A DNA stretch of 64,000 bases from Albimonas pacifica (GTDB taxonomy: Bacteria > Pseudomonadota > Alphaproteobacteria > Rhodobacterales > Rhodobacteraceae), in the NCBI RefSeq assembly GCF_900113695.1, contig NZ_FOQH01000003.1:496001-560000 (forward strand), written 5' to 3'. Positions 56,671-64,000 of this stretch are shown in pieces. Position 1 is the first letter of the stretch. Every line of letters begins with the position of its first letter. Below the pieces are notes generated by a model that made no database searches, was not told the DNA's origin, and saw nothing but the letters and a program-made list of their open reading frames with translations. Position numbers and translations under genes: made by a program.

Positions 56671-56725
56671 CCTCTTTAGCGGTTTCTTTAACGTGGCCCG
56701 CAATCCGGTCTGCCAAATCGCCACG
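56671..56725 (-). promoter_or_regulatory. SAM-II riboswitch in the metZ leader
   Basis: Read on the minus strand, CGTGGCGATTTGG, then CCACGTTAAAG and finally CCGCTAAAGAGG match the SAM-II (metA-motif) consensus in sequence, order and size (about 55 bases). CGTGGC pairs with GCCACG for stem P1, and the 3' GCTAAAG strand can close the pseudoknot. S-adenosylmethionine binding should reduce metZ expression. The motif ends 83 bases before the start codon. Confidence 0.93.
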
Positions 56726-56914
56726 CCCCTGCCCTAGGCGCTCCGCGCGGAGGCGTCAAGGGAGACGCGCGGACCCGCAGCTTCCGGCCGTGGAACCGGG
56801 GAGCGCGCGCTGCGTCGCGCTTCGGTCACGAAACGGAAACCGGGGTGTTGCACACTGGGTGTATCCGGCCGGCAACGCGGCGACAGTCCGCACCCGGCCG
56901 AGCAGGAACCCGAC

Positions 56915-57976
56915 ATGACGCTGATGCACGTCACGACGAGGGCCCAAGCGCTCCTGGTGCGTGATGCGCGTGGCCGACCGGCCCCGCTCGGGCCGGCCGT
57001 CGCGGCGATCCCCCGCGGCGTCCCGGTGACGATCCTGTTGCACGGCTACAAGTATCGTCCGTTCGAGCGGGGGCGGGATCCGCACGCCTGGCTCTACGGC
57101 CTGCCGGGGGAGGGGCCCAGCGGCGCCGACTGGCCGGCGGAGCTGGGGTTCTCGCGGCTCGATCCCGCGGACGGGCTCTGCATCGGCTTCGGCTGGGACG
57201 CCTGGGCGGCCCATGGGCCGAGCTTCGCGCGGCGCCGGCGCAACGGCTTCGCCGAGGTCTACGACCGCGCCGCCGGCGCGGCCGAGAGCCTGGCCGCGCT
57301 CGTCGTCCACCTCCAAGCCCTGCGCCCGGACCTGGAGATCGACCTCTTCGCCCATTCGCTGGGCGCGCGGGTGGCGCTGCAGGCGCTGGCCGATCCGCGG
57401 GTCGCGCCGGCGGTGGGCCGGGCGCTGCTGCTGGGCCCGGCCGAGGACGCGGCGCTGGCCCGCGCCGCCATGGCCGACGGCGGAGAGGAGGGGCCCCAGG
57501 TCTTCCACGTCGCCGCCCGCCACAACGATCCCTACGACGCGCTGTTCGAGGCCGCGGCCCCGCGCCTCGCCGGCCGCCGCCGCCAGGCGCTAGGCCGGGC
57601 GGGGCTGGGGCAGGCGCGGGAGGACTGGATCGACCTGCAGCTCGACCTGCCGGCCTTCGCCGCCTGGGCGCGGGGGCGGGGCGTGCCGCTCGACGACGCC
57701 TCGCCCCGCGTCTGCCACTGGAGCTTCTACGACCGCCCCGGCGCCATGGACCTCTACCGCGCGATCCTGCGCGAGCGCAGCGCCTGGTCGATCCCGGCCC
57801 TGCGCGCGGCCGGCGCGCCCGAGGGGCTGGCGCCGCGCTGGTCGCGCCTGGCCCCGCCGCGGGCGCTGGCGCCGGAGGCCCGCCCCGGCTGGGGCGGCGC
57901 CTGGCCGGCGCTGCGCCGGGCCGCCCGCCGCGCGGAGCGGGAGCTGCCCGGCCCCGACCTCGCCGCCGGCGCCTGA
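56915..57976 (+). CDS. Alpha/beta hydrolase of the DUF900-like group
   Basis: The 353-residue protein has the hydrolase fold marks TILLHGYKYRP (oxyanion region, about 39-49) and the nucleophile elbow FAHSLGARVALQAL, with Ser at about position 148. A histidine in the C-terminal part (RVCHWSFYD) could complete a triad. There is no signal peptide. The relatives I can recall are uncharacterised. The gene is alone between metZ and a thioesterase gene. Confidence 0.8.
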   Translation: MTLMHVTTRAQALLVRDARGRPAPLGPAVAAIPRGVPVTILLHGYKYRPFERGRDPHAWLYGLPGEGPSGADWPAELGFSRLDPADGLCIGFGWDAWAAHGPSFARRRRNGFAEVYDRAAGAAESLAALVVHLQALRPDLEIDLFAHSLGARVALQALADPRVAPAVGRALLLGPAEDAALARAAMADGGEEGPQVFHVAARHNDPYDALFEAAAPRLAGRRRQALGRAGLGQAREDWIDLQLDLPAFAAWARGRGVPLDDASPRVCHWSFYDRPGAMDLYRAILRERSAWSIPALRAAGAPEGLAPRWSRLAPPRALAPEARPGWGGAWPALRRAARRAERELPGPDLAAGA

Positions 57977-58022
57977 GCGGCCCGCCCCGGGCGTCCCCGC
58001 CGACGGGCCCCGGGAGGGGCGT

Positions 58023-58421
58023 TCAGCCCCGCAGGAAGAAGCTCGAGGTCGCCCGCACGCTCATCCGGCCCTCGGAATCCTTGAGGTGGCCCTCCAGGAA
58101 CGCCACCGAGCGGCCCATGCGGGTGACGCGGGCGGTGGTCGTGACCGGGCCCGGCTGCACGCCGCGCAGGAACTGCACCGAGAGGTCGATGGTCGCGCCG
58201 GCGCGTCCGGTGAGCGCCATCACCAGCGGGCCCATGGTGTCGTCGATCATCGCGGTCAGGAACCCGCCCTGCACCACGCCCATCGGGTTCACGAAGTCCT
58301 CGCGCGCCTCGAAGCCCAGGGTCAGGGTCATCGCCTCGCGGTCGAAGGACAGGAACCGGTGGCCGAGCGTGGCGGCCGCGGGCGGCAGGGCGCGCCCCTC
58401 GAACGGGTTGGGGTCGGACAT
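58023..58421 (-). CDS. PaaI-family hot-dog thioesterase
   Basis: The 132-residue protein has the hot-dog signature FVNPMGVVQGGFLTAMIDDTMG, in which NPMG and QGG replace the usual HGG and the Asp of DDTMG is the catalytic acid. Such proteins hydrolyse acyl-CoA thioesters. The start at 58421 follows GAGGAGAG; a longer frame upstream is unlikely. No phenylacetate genes are near, so the substrate is open. Confidence 0.88.
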   Translation of the reverse strand: MSDPNPFEGRALPPAAATLGHRFLSFDREAMTLTLGFEAREDFVNPMGVVQGGFLTAMIDDTMGPLVMALTGRAGATIDLSVQFLRGVQPGPVTTTARVTRMGRSVAFLEGHLKDSEGRMSVRATSSFFLRG

Positions 58422-58499
58422 GGTCTCTCCTCGGAAGGTCCTGGACATCGTGGGGAGGCGGGGGGCGGGGGCCTCGGCGCGCCGCACGGGCGCGCGCGC

Positions 58500-59504
58500 T
58501 CACCGCCGCAGCGCCCGGAAGGCTTCCGAGGCGCCCCAGCCCGCCGCCAGCGCCACCGCCAGCGCCAGCAGCCCGTAGGCCAGCGGCGCCTCGCGCGAGA
58601 GGGCGTAGAGCCACCGCTCCAGCCCCACCTTGCGCACGCCGACGATGGATTCGTGCAGGTCCAGCACCTTGCCCTCGTTCAGCAGGAAGACCCGGGCGAT
58701 GTAATCGCCCTCGACGATGTTGGCGGGCAGGGCGACATGGGTGGCGAAGAGCGTGTCCTCGATCACGTCGACCTCGATCGGCGCCTCGACGTAGAGGCCG
58801 CGCACCCGCATCAGGCGGATCACCGCCTCGCGGAAGCTTTCGGGGTCCTCGACGTCCGAGGCGGCGCCGATGGCGCGCACCTGCAGGTCCAGCCCGACCC
58901 GGTGGCGCAGGTTCTCGGTGGCCGACAGGATCTCGTCCAGCGGGCCGGTGGCGGCGACGGCGTAGAAGGCGGGCGCCTGGTCGATGACGGTCGACTCCCG
59001 GTTCGCCCAGATCCCGAAGCCGCGGTCCTTGCGGCGCACCGTCACCGGGCCCGAGGGGCCGGAGATGGTGACGATCACGTCCGGCCGCTCGGCCCGCGCC
59101 GGGCGCGAGCGCTTCACCGCGCCGAACACGAAGATCTCCGAGCCCGAGTAGGTCGTGGTGATCGAGACCTGGTTGTGCGACAGCGCCGCGACCACCTTCT
59201 CGTCGTCGCCGCCCTCGCGCGGGGCGTCGCGGCCCTCGGGCAGGATCACCACCTGGCCGCCGCCGGCGGGCGCCTGGGGGCCGCGCTGGCCGGGCGCGGC
59301 GACGCCGGGGCCGTCGCCGTCGGGAGGCTCGCCCGTCTCGGTGCGCGGCGCGCTGCGCACCGCGGGCTCGGGCGCGCCGGGGGAGGCGGCCTCCTGCGCC
59401 AGCTCGGCGGGCGCGGGGCCCGCGGTCCGGGGCGCCTGCGCGCCGGAGGGCAGGGCGGCCAGCGCCGCGACGAGCGCGGGCAGAAGAAGCGCGCGCCCGA
59501 TCAC
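58500..59504 (-). CDS. TIGR02186 family protein
   Basis: The 334-residue protein starts at a GTG that overlaps the stop of the TauE-like gene upstream (GTGA). It has a signal peptide (1-24), a Pro/Ala/Gly-rich linker (about 25-95), a conserved domain (about 100-300: LSHNQVSITTTYSGSEIFVFGAVKRS) and a final transmembrane helix (about 305-330). The TIGR02186 family is found in alphaproteobacteria next to TauE/SafE exporters and has no known activity. It is probably anchored with its main domain in the periplasm and works with the exporter. Confidence 0.88.
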   Translation of the reverse strand: MIGRALLLPALVAALAALPSGAQAPRTAGPAPAELAQEAASPGAPEPAVRSAPRTETGEPPDGDGPGVAAPGQRGPQAPAGGGQVVILPEGRDAPREGGDDEKVVAALSHNQVSITTTYSGSEIFVFGAVKRSRPARAERPDVIVTISGPSGPVTVRRKDRGFGIWANRESTVIDQAPAFYAVAATGPLDEILSATENLRHRVGLDLQVRAIGAASDVEDPESFREAVIRLMRVRGLYVEAPIEVDVIEDTLFATHVALPANIVEGDYIARVFLLNEGKVLDLHESIVGVRKVGLERWLYALSREAPLAYGLLALAVALAAGWGASEAFRALRR

Positions 59505-60421
59505 GGCGCGCTCGCGGGCGCGAGGCTGTAGAGCTCGGAGGGTTCGATGGCGAGGTCGAGGGCGATCTTCAGGCACACCGCCAGCACGATCAGCGCCAGC
59601 AGGATGCGCAGCTGCTCGGCGCGCAGCTTCATGCCGAGCTGGGCGCCGATCTGCGCCCCCACCACGCCGCCCACCAGCAGCAGCAGCGCCAGCATCATGT
59701 CGACGGTGAAGGTCTGGGTGGCGTGCAGCAGCGTGGTCACGCCGGTGACGAACATGATCTGGAACAGCGAGGTGCCCACCACCACCGAGGTCGGCATCCC
59801 CAGCAGGTAGATCATCGCCGGCACCATGATGAAGCCGCCGCCCACCCCCATGATCGCCGAGAGGAACCCCACCAGCGCCCCGATCGCCGCCGGCGGGATC
59901 ACCGAGATGTAGAGATGCGAGACCGGGAAGCGCATCTTCAGCGGCAGCTTGTGGGCGAGCGTGCGCTTGCGCTTGGGGATCCGGGGGGCGGCGCCGGTGC
60001 GCGCGCGGATCAGGGCGCGCAGGCTCTCGACGAACATCAGCGCGCCGACCACGCCCAGGAACAGCACGTAGGTCAGCGAGACCATCAGCTCGACCTGGCC
60101 CAGCCGGCCCAGCAGCTCGAACACCCACACGCCGAGGAAGGATCCCGCGATCCCCCCCGCGAGCAGGATCAGCCCCATGCGGGTGTCGAGCGTGCCGCGC
60201 CGCCAGTGGGCCAGCGCGCCGGAGAAGGAGGAGGCGCAGATCTGGTTCGCCCCGGTCGCCACCGCCACCGCCGGCGGGATGCCGATCAGCATCAGGAGCG
60301 GCGTCATCAGGAAGCCGCCGCCGACCCCGAACAGGCCCGACAGAACGCCGATCAGCCCGCCGAGCCCCAGGATCAGGAGCGCGTCGACGGAGACTTCGGC
60401 GATGGGCAGGTAGATGAGCAT
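59501..60421 (-). CDS. TauE/SafE family anion exporter
   Basis: The 306-residue membrane protein has about eight helices in two repeats, each with a GxGGG motif (GLFGVGGGFLMTP and AIMGVGGGFIMVP). Family members export sulfite, sulfoacetate or related anions. It overlaps the TIGR02186 gene by four bases, so the two are coupled in translation. No taurine or sulfur-oxidation genes are adjacent. Confidence 0.93.
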   Translation of the reverse strand: MLIYLPIAEVSVDALLILGLGGLIGVLSGLFGVGGGFLMTPLLMLIGIPPAVAVATGANQICASSFSGALAHWRRGTLDTRMGLILLAGGIAGSFLGVWVFELLGRLGQVELMVSLTYVLFLGVVGALMFVESLRALIRARTGAAPRIPKRKRTLAHKLPLKMRFPVSHLYISVIPPAAIGALVGFLSAIMGVGGGFIMVPAMIYLLGMPTSVVVGTSLFQIMFVTGVTTLLHATQTFTVDMMLALLLLVGGVVGAQIGAQLGMKLRAEQLRILLALIVLAVCLKIALDLAIEPSELYSLAPASAP

Positions 60422-60560
60422 CGGGGCTCCGGGCCGGGATCTGGATTAAGCCCCGGTCGGGCCGTCCAATGCAAGCCGCGGCGGCGCTTTTCGCGCCGCG
60501 GCGCCGCTTGTCGCGACAGCGTGTCGTCCTGGCGCCGCCCGGCGGCCGCGGGCGGCGGCC

Positions 60561-61127
60561 TCAGCGGTCCGAGCGCGCCGGCACCGCATCGAAGATCCGC
60601 AGCATCTTGTCGTCCTGCCGGGCGGGATCGTGCTGCGAGCAGGAGGGGCAGAGCGCGTAGCCCGACACGAAGAACTTCTTCTCCGGCCGCGCGTAGACGT
60701 CGTGCCAGACGTCGCCGAGCTTGACCGCGTTGCAGATCGAGCAGCGCGGCGCGCCGGAGACCTCGGCGGCGGCCGCGTCCACCAGCTCCTTGGCGTCGCC
60801 GGCGGCGCGGCTGCGGATCAGCTCGTGGATCACGCGCAGCTCGCCCGGCTTCTCGCCCGGCTCGATGCGCATCTGGAACAGGCGCGCCATCCACGGCGCG
60901 TCGCAGCGGTAGAGGAAGGAATGCGCGGTCTCCGCCTCGCGGCAGAGCTGGAAGAGGGAGGAGAGATAGAGCTGGGTCTCCAGCCCGGAGACGTATTCCT
61001 CCAGGCTGCGGCCGACCACGTTCTCGACCGAGGCGGAGGGCGAGTCGTTCTCGTCCGCGAAAGCGTCCCAGTCGCCGCCCGCCGCGACGATGCGGTTCAT
61101 CGGATCGAGGATGTACCAGGTGCTCAT
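60561..61127 (-). CDS. PAS-like domain protein with C-terminal zinc-binding cysteines
   Basis: The 188-residue protein starts with a PAS-like fold (1-105: WYILDPMNRIVAAGGDWDAFA, VGRSLEEYVSG, SFLYRCDAPWMARLFQMRI) and ends with two cysteine pairs, Cys129/Cys132 (CSIC) and Cys160/Cys163 (CPSC), which could bind one zinc. Short PAS proteins with a CSWCK-like tail are a recurring family without a known role; there is no kinase or output domain. The start at 61127 lacks a strong ribosome-binding site. Confidence 0.75.
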   Translation of the reverse strand: MSTWYILDPMNRIVAAGGDWDAFADENDSPSASVENVVGRSLEEYVSGLETQLYLSSLFQLCREAETAHSFLYRCDAPWMARLFQMRIEPGEKPGELRVIHELIRSRAAGDAKELVDAAAAEVSGAPRCSICNAVKLGDVWHDVYARPEKKFFVSGYALCPSCSQHDPARQDDKMLRIFDAVPARSDR

Positions 61128-61214
61128 CAGAAAAATCGGGCCTTCTGTGGGGAAGACCCCCAGTTAACGACGCGGTGCGGCCGAAAAAAGGAAATACGTC
61201 GAATTAAGGCTGAT

Positions 61215-62765
61215 TCAGGCGGAATTTGATCCACACTGAAACGATCTCCCGCGCGGCGGAAGCAATGAGGCGGGATCGGCCGTCGTCTCGCCCTTCGCAC
61301 CGGCCGACAGCGCGGCGTCGAGGACGGCCGCGAAGCGCTCGGCCAGCGCCGGCGTCGCCTGGGCGAATCCCACCAGCAGGCCGCAGGGCCCCGGCTCGTC
61401 CCCCCCGTATTCCGAGAGCGCGCCGACCGAGAAGCCGGCGGCGGCCAGCGCCGCGACGCAGCGCAGCTCGGACGCGCGGTCGGGCAGCTCGACCGCCGAC
61501 TGCAGCCCGCCGTCGGGCCGGCGCAGGCCGACGCGGCGGCCCAGGCGCCGGGTCAGCGCGTCGGCGAGCAGCGCCTCCCGCTCCCGGTAGCTGCGCGCGA
61601 TCCGGCGCAGGTGGGCGCGCCAGGCGCCGCTCTGCATCAGCTCGGCCAGCGTCGCCTGCGCGTGCAGGTTGGCGCCGAGCCCAAGGTTGCGGTGGGCGCG
61701 GCGCATCGGCTCCACCCAGCGCTCGGGCACGGCGAGCCAGGCGAGGCGCAGGCCGATGGCCAGCGTCTTCTCGGCCGAGCCCATGTGCGCGACCACCTCC
61801 GGCCCCGTCGCCTGCAGCGCGCCGATGCGCCGGCCGCGCCAGTGGAACTCTCCGTCGCAGTCGTCCTCGACCACCAGCGCGTCGGCCCGCCGGGCCCAGT
61901 CGACCAGCGCCTGGCGGCGGGGGAGCGGCATGCGCGCGGTGGTCGGATACTGGTTCGAGGGGGTGACGAAGGCGATCCGCGCGGCCGGATCGGCGGCGCG
62001 GGAGACGTCGGCGCCGTGGCGGTCGACCGGCAGGTCCGAGACCCGCAGCCCCGCCGCGGCGAAGGCCAGGCGCGCGCCCCCGTAGCCGGGGGATTCCACC
62101 AGCGCCCCCTCGCCCGGCCGGGCCGCGGTCATCGCCGTCAGCAGCAGCGCCGCCTGGGTCCCGTTGACGACCAGCAGCCGTTCGGGCGGCACGACCACGC
62201 CGCGGTCGGCGCGCAGCCGCTCGGCGAGCGCCGCGCGCAGGCGGTCGAGCCCGTGGGAGTCCTCGCCCCCCGTCAGCCGCCGCCCGTGCGTCCCGCGGGC
62301 CTGCGCGCGCAGCGTCCGCGCCCAGAGATCGCGGGGCAGCAGCGCCTCGTCCGGCAGGCCGGGGTGGAACCAGCCGGGGGAGGCGCGGCGCACGGGGCTG
62401 TGCACGTCCGCCGCCGCCGCGGGGCCGAGCGTGGCCGGCGCCGGCGGCCCCGGCGCCGGGACCGCGGCCGGCCTCGCGCGCCCCCGGCGCGGCCGGGGCG
62501 CGACGGCGCCGCAGAGGACCACCGGCGCCGCGCCGGGCCGGATCTCGATCACGCCCTCGGCGCGCAGCAGGTCGTAGGCGGCCGCGACCGTGTTGCGCCC
62601 CACCCCCAGCGCCGCCGCCGCGCCGCGGGTCGAGGGCAGCCGAGCCCCCGCCGGCAGCCGCCCCTCGCGCGCCGCCCCGCGCAGGGCGTCGTAGATCTGC
62701 GCCGTCAGCGGCCGGGCCGCGGCGGGGTCGAGGGGGACGAGCGAGGCGAGGCCATCTGGTTCCAT
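61215..62765 (-). CDS. MocR-family regulator (GntR head with aminotransferase-like domain)
   Basis: The 516-residue protein joins a GntR-type winged helix (15-80: RLPAGARLPSTRGAAAALGVGRNTV) to a fold-type-I aminotransferase-like domain (130-500). The PLP lysine is Lys333 (GSAEKTL). The conserved Asp-Asp-Tyr-Asp of MocR proteins reads EDDCDGEF (300-307), so the Tyr that contacts PLP is Cys303. PdxR, GabR and TauR belong here; the ligand of this one is unknown. It is divergent from the CTERM-tailed protein gene with a 99-base gap. Confidence 0.9.
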   Translation of the reverse strand: MEPDGLASLVPLDPAAARPLTAQIYDALRGAAREGRLPAGARLPSTRGAAAALGVGRNTVAAAYDLLRAEGVIEIRPGAAPVVLCGAVAPRPRRGRARPAAVPAPGPPAPATLGPAAAADVHSPVRRASPGWFHPGLPDEALLPRDLWARTLRAQARGTHGRRLTGGEDSHGLDRLRAALAERLRADRGVVVPPERLLVVNGTQAALLLTAMTAARPGEGALVESPGYGGARLAFAAAGLRVSDLPVDRHGADVSRAADPAARIAFVTPSNQYPTTARMPLPRRQALVDWARRADALVVEDDCDGEFHWRGRRIGALQATGPEVVAHMGSAEKTLAIGLRLAWLAVPERWVEPMRRAHRNLGLGANLHAQATLAELMQSGAWRAHLRRIARSYREREALLADALTRRLGRRVGLRRPDGGLQSAVELPDRASELRCVAALAAAGFSVGALSEYGGDEPGPCGLLVGFAQATPALAERFAAVLDAALSAGAKGETTADPASLLPPRGRSFQCGSNSA

Positions 62766-62800
62766 GAAATCGGATCATACTGGCTCTTCGCAGGAACCAG
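62756..62800. promoter_or_regulatory. Inverted repeat in the MocR divergent region
   Basis: CTGGTTCC (62756-62763) and GGAACCAG (62793-62800) form a perfect inverted repeat with 29 bases between, overlapping the MocR start codon. GGATCATACTGG and GGGATCAGAACGG lie about 34 bases apart as a loose direct repeat. MocR proteins usually bind repeated sites in such divergent gaps. Confidence 0.4.
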
Positions 62801-62864
62801 AAGCGGGATCAGAACGGCGCTCCGGAGACCCCGCCCGCTCCCGGGCGGACGACAGGAGACGAAG

Positions 62865-63689
62865 ATGATCGTCAGAGAGACGTGTGCGAGCCCGGTCCTC
62901 GCGGGGGCCCTGCTGGCGGCGGGCCTGGCGCTGGGGGCCGCGGCGCCGGCGCAGGCGATCCCGGTGGCCTGGACGGACTGGACCGCGCTCGAAGGCCCGT
63001 TCGGCGACGCGACCAGCCGCCGGGCGGTCGGCACGGCGCAGGACGCGCAGGGCGACTCGACCGGGATCGCGCTGACCCATTCCTCCGGCTACCTGCCGCT
63101 GCTGCAGACCGGCGCCGCGGGCGAGCCGGACCTGTGGGGCTCGGTCGGCTCGGGCGGGGCGCGGGATCTGGTCGCCTCGCCCTATACCAGCGTCGGGCCG
63201 AAGGGCGTCGACGACATCCCCGCCGGGACCGACATCGTCGGCATCAACGCGACGGGCGCCTACACCTTCGTCTTCGACGCGCCGGTGCGCGACATCTACC
63301 TGAGCTTCGCGATCCTGGCCGCGTCGCTGGAGTTCGGAACGGAGTACCAGCTGCTGTCGGGCGCGCGGATGAACCTCGACGGGCAGGGCGTGGACAACTG
63401 CAGCCGGGTCGCGAGCTGCCAGCCCTTCCGGCTCGAGTCCCCCACGAAGCTGAGCGGGAACAACTTCTCCGCCGGCGTGGTGCTGCTGGAGGGGGTGTTC
63501 GAATCCCTGACCCTGACGCTGACCGGCCCCTATTCGACGTCCTATTTCACCCTGGGCTTCGGCGGGATCGGGGACGAGCCCCCGGGCTCGCCCGTGCCGG
63601 TCCCGGCCACGCTGGCGCTGCTGCCCTCGGCCCTGTCGCTGCTGGGCTTCGGCGCGATCCGCCGGCGCGCCCGGCGCCCGCGCGCCTGA
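62865..63689 (+). CDS. Exported protein with VPVPA-type C-terminal sorting signal
   Basis: The 274-residue protein has a signal peptide (about 1-31, AGALLAAGLALGAAAPAQA) and a tripartite tail: PVPVPATLALLPSALSLLGF, then basic RRRARRPRA. This is a PEP-CTERM/VPxPA-type sorting signal. The mature domain has beta-rich repeats such as YTFVFDAPVRDIYLSFAIL and two Cys (NCSRVASC). It looks like a secreted surface protein of unknown role. The start at 62865 follows AGGAGA. Confidence 0.85.
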   Translation: MIVRETCASPVLAGALLAAGLALGAAAPAQAIPVAWTDWTALEGPFGDATSRRAVGTAQDAQGDSTGIALTHSSGYLPLLQTGAAGEPDLWGSVGSGGARDLVASPYTSVGPKGVDDIPAGTDIVGINATGAYTFVFDAPVRDIYLSFAILAASLEFGTEYQLLSGARMNLDGQGVDNCSRVASCQPFRLESPTKLSGNNFSAGVVLLEGVFESLTLTLTGPYSTSYFTLGFGGIGDEPPGSPVPVPATLALLPSALSLLGFGAIRRRARRPRA

Positions 63690-63763
63690 GGCGCGCCGAC
63701 CGGGGCGGGCGCGCCCAACCCCGCCGATCCGGAACCGTCCGTGGGGAGGCGGCTTCCGGCTGT

Positions 63764-63820
63764 CCGACGCGGCCCCGGCCGGGGGCTGCTCCCCGGCCTC
63801 CGGCGCCGGGGCCGCGTCGG
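63764..63820. terminator. Bidirectional branched hairpin between convergent genes
   Basis: CCGACGCGGCCCCGG (63764-63778) pairs perfectly with CCGGGGCCGCGTCGG (63806-63820), and inside it GGGG-N5-CCCC makes a second stem. It lies between the CTERM gene and a gene entering from the right, and likely ends both transcripts. Confidence 0.7.
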
Positions 63821-63826
63821 GCTCTC

Positions 63827-64000
63827 CTAGCGGCCGGTGACGGCCGCCGCGAGAGAGGAGGGCTGCTGGGGACCCTCCTCCTCGATCGCCCGGCGGGCGG
63901 CGGCGCCGACGGCGTGCTGCTGGTCGGGCGTCAGGGGGCGGTCCTGGGGCAGGTCGGGGATGCGCACCGTCACCTCGCGGGCGGCGAAGCGGATGCCCTC
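63827..64000 (-). CDS. C-terminal end of an unrecognised protein
   Basis: The last 57 residues of a minus-strand gene enter from the right edge and end at a TAG (63827-63829). They include FAAREVTVRIPDLPQDRPLT and a charged helix EEEGPQQPSS. GC-rich codon use and the terminator placement support a real gene. I cannot assign a family. Confidence 0.6.
   Translation of the reverse strand, partial: EGIRFAAREVTVRIPDLPQDRPLTPDQQHAVGAAARRAIEEEGPQQPSSLAAAVTGR

Larger units (their letters stand above)
56588..56914. other. Divergent leader region between metZ and the alpha/beta hydrolase gene
   Basis: About 330 bases. The metZ half holds the riboswitch and the start-proximal hairpin. The other half should hold the promoters of both genes but shows no clear -35/-10 pair. 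Confidence 0.5.

Noticed and set aside
58023-58487. A longer thioesterase start at 58487
   Set aside because: GAGGAGAG sits directly before the ATG at 58421, and the extra 22 residues match no family N-terminus.

Overview
The window is very GC-rich chromosomal DNA (around 70% G+C by eye) that reads as an alphaproteobacterium of the Rhodobacterales type. The support is the clpP-clpX-lon gene set, a SAM-II riboswitch in front of metZ (an alphaproteobacterial arrangement), a TauE/TIGR02186 pair, a fused MaoC-phosphotransacetylase gene, and secreted proteins with IPLPA/VPVPA-type C-terminal sorting tails. Nearly all of it is ordinary housekeeping and metabolic chromosome. I see no transposase, integrase, phage gene, plasmid gene or CRISPR array.

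Layout. 1-863: 5' part of a large NIDO/Calx-beta extracellular protein. 1420-7628: protein quality control (clpP, clpX, lon), interrupted by an oppositely oriented secreted esterase. 7943-10583: a DUF1185 protein, tRNA-Val and pyrG with a structured leader. 10709-19691 (minus strand): a periplasmic TPR protein, a beta-oxidation-like cluster (two SDRs, acyl-CoA dehydrogenase), an aldehyde dehydrogenase, tRNA-Ile2, and a Cox-type set (coxG-coxS-coxM) without its large subunit. 19875-22543: two exported proteins, one sorted by a CTERM tail and one with a glycine/serine/tryptophan-rich head and a probable Cys-Gln thioester domain. 23139-28222: an RND efflux pair and a crotonase. 28591-40353: an RluA pseudouridine synthase, oxidoreductase, phosphatase, amidase, small membrane protein, gpt, fabI, threonine dehydratase-like enzyme, pdxH, an SDR and a methyltransferase. 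40384-47046: a LysR regulator divergent from a polyamine-type ABC importer (order A-D-B-C) with an extra exported protein coupled to its end. 47171-57976: MaoC-Pta fusion, FadR-type regulator, pyrE, tRNA-Gly, a second amidase, pirin, trkH, metZ and an alpha/beta hydrolase. 58023-64000: thioesterase, TIGR02186/TauE pair, a PAS-like zinc protein, a MocR regulator divergent from a second CTERM-sorted protein, and the 3' end of an unknown gene.

The most unusual signal is a family of three long intergenic palindromes (28381-28544, 31606-31765, 37487-37646). Each folds into a long outer stem closed by two small hairpins, and the copies differ by paired changes that keep the stems base-paired. They lie after the 3' ends of unrelated genes and match no repeat family I know. 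Secondary points of interest are the thioester-domain protein, a candidate small RNA with an anti-Shine-Dalgarno segment (about 33850-33943), the pyrG leader, the MocR regulator with an altered PLP site, and the Cox cluster without coxL.

Limits: names rest on recognisable motifs and remembered family features. No database search, folding program or alignment was run. Start codons were chosen by ribosome-binding sites and family N-termini.
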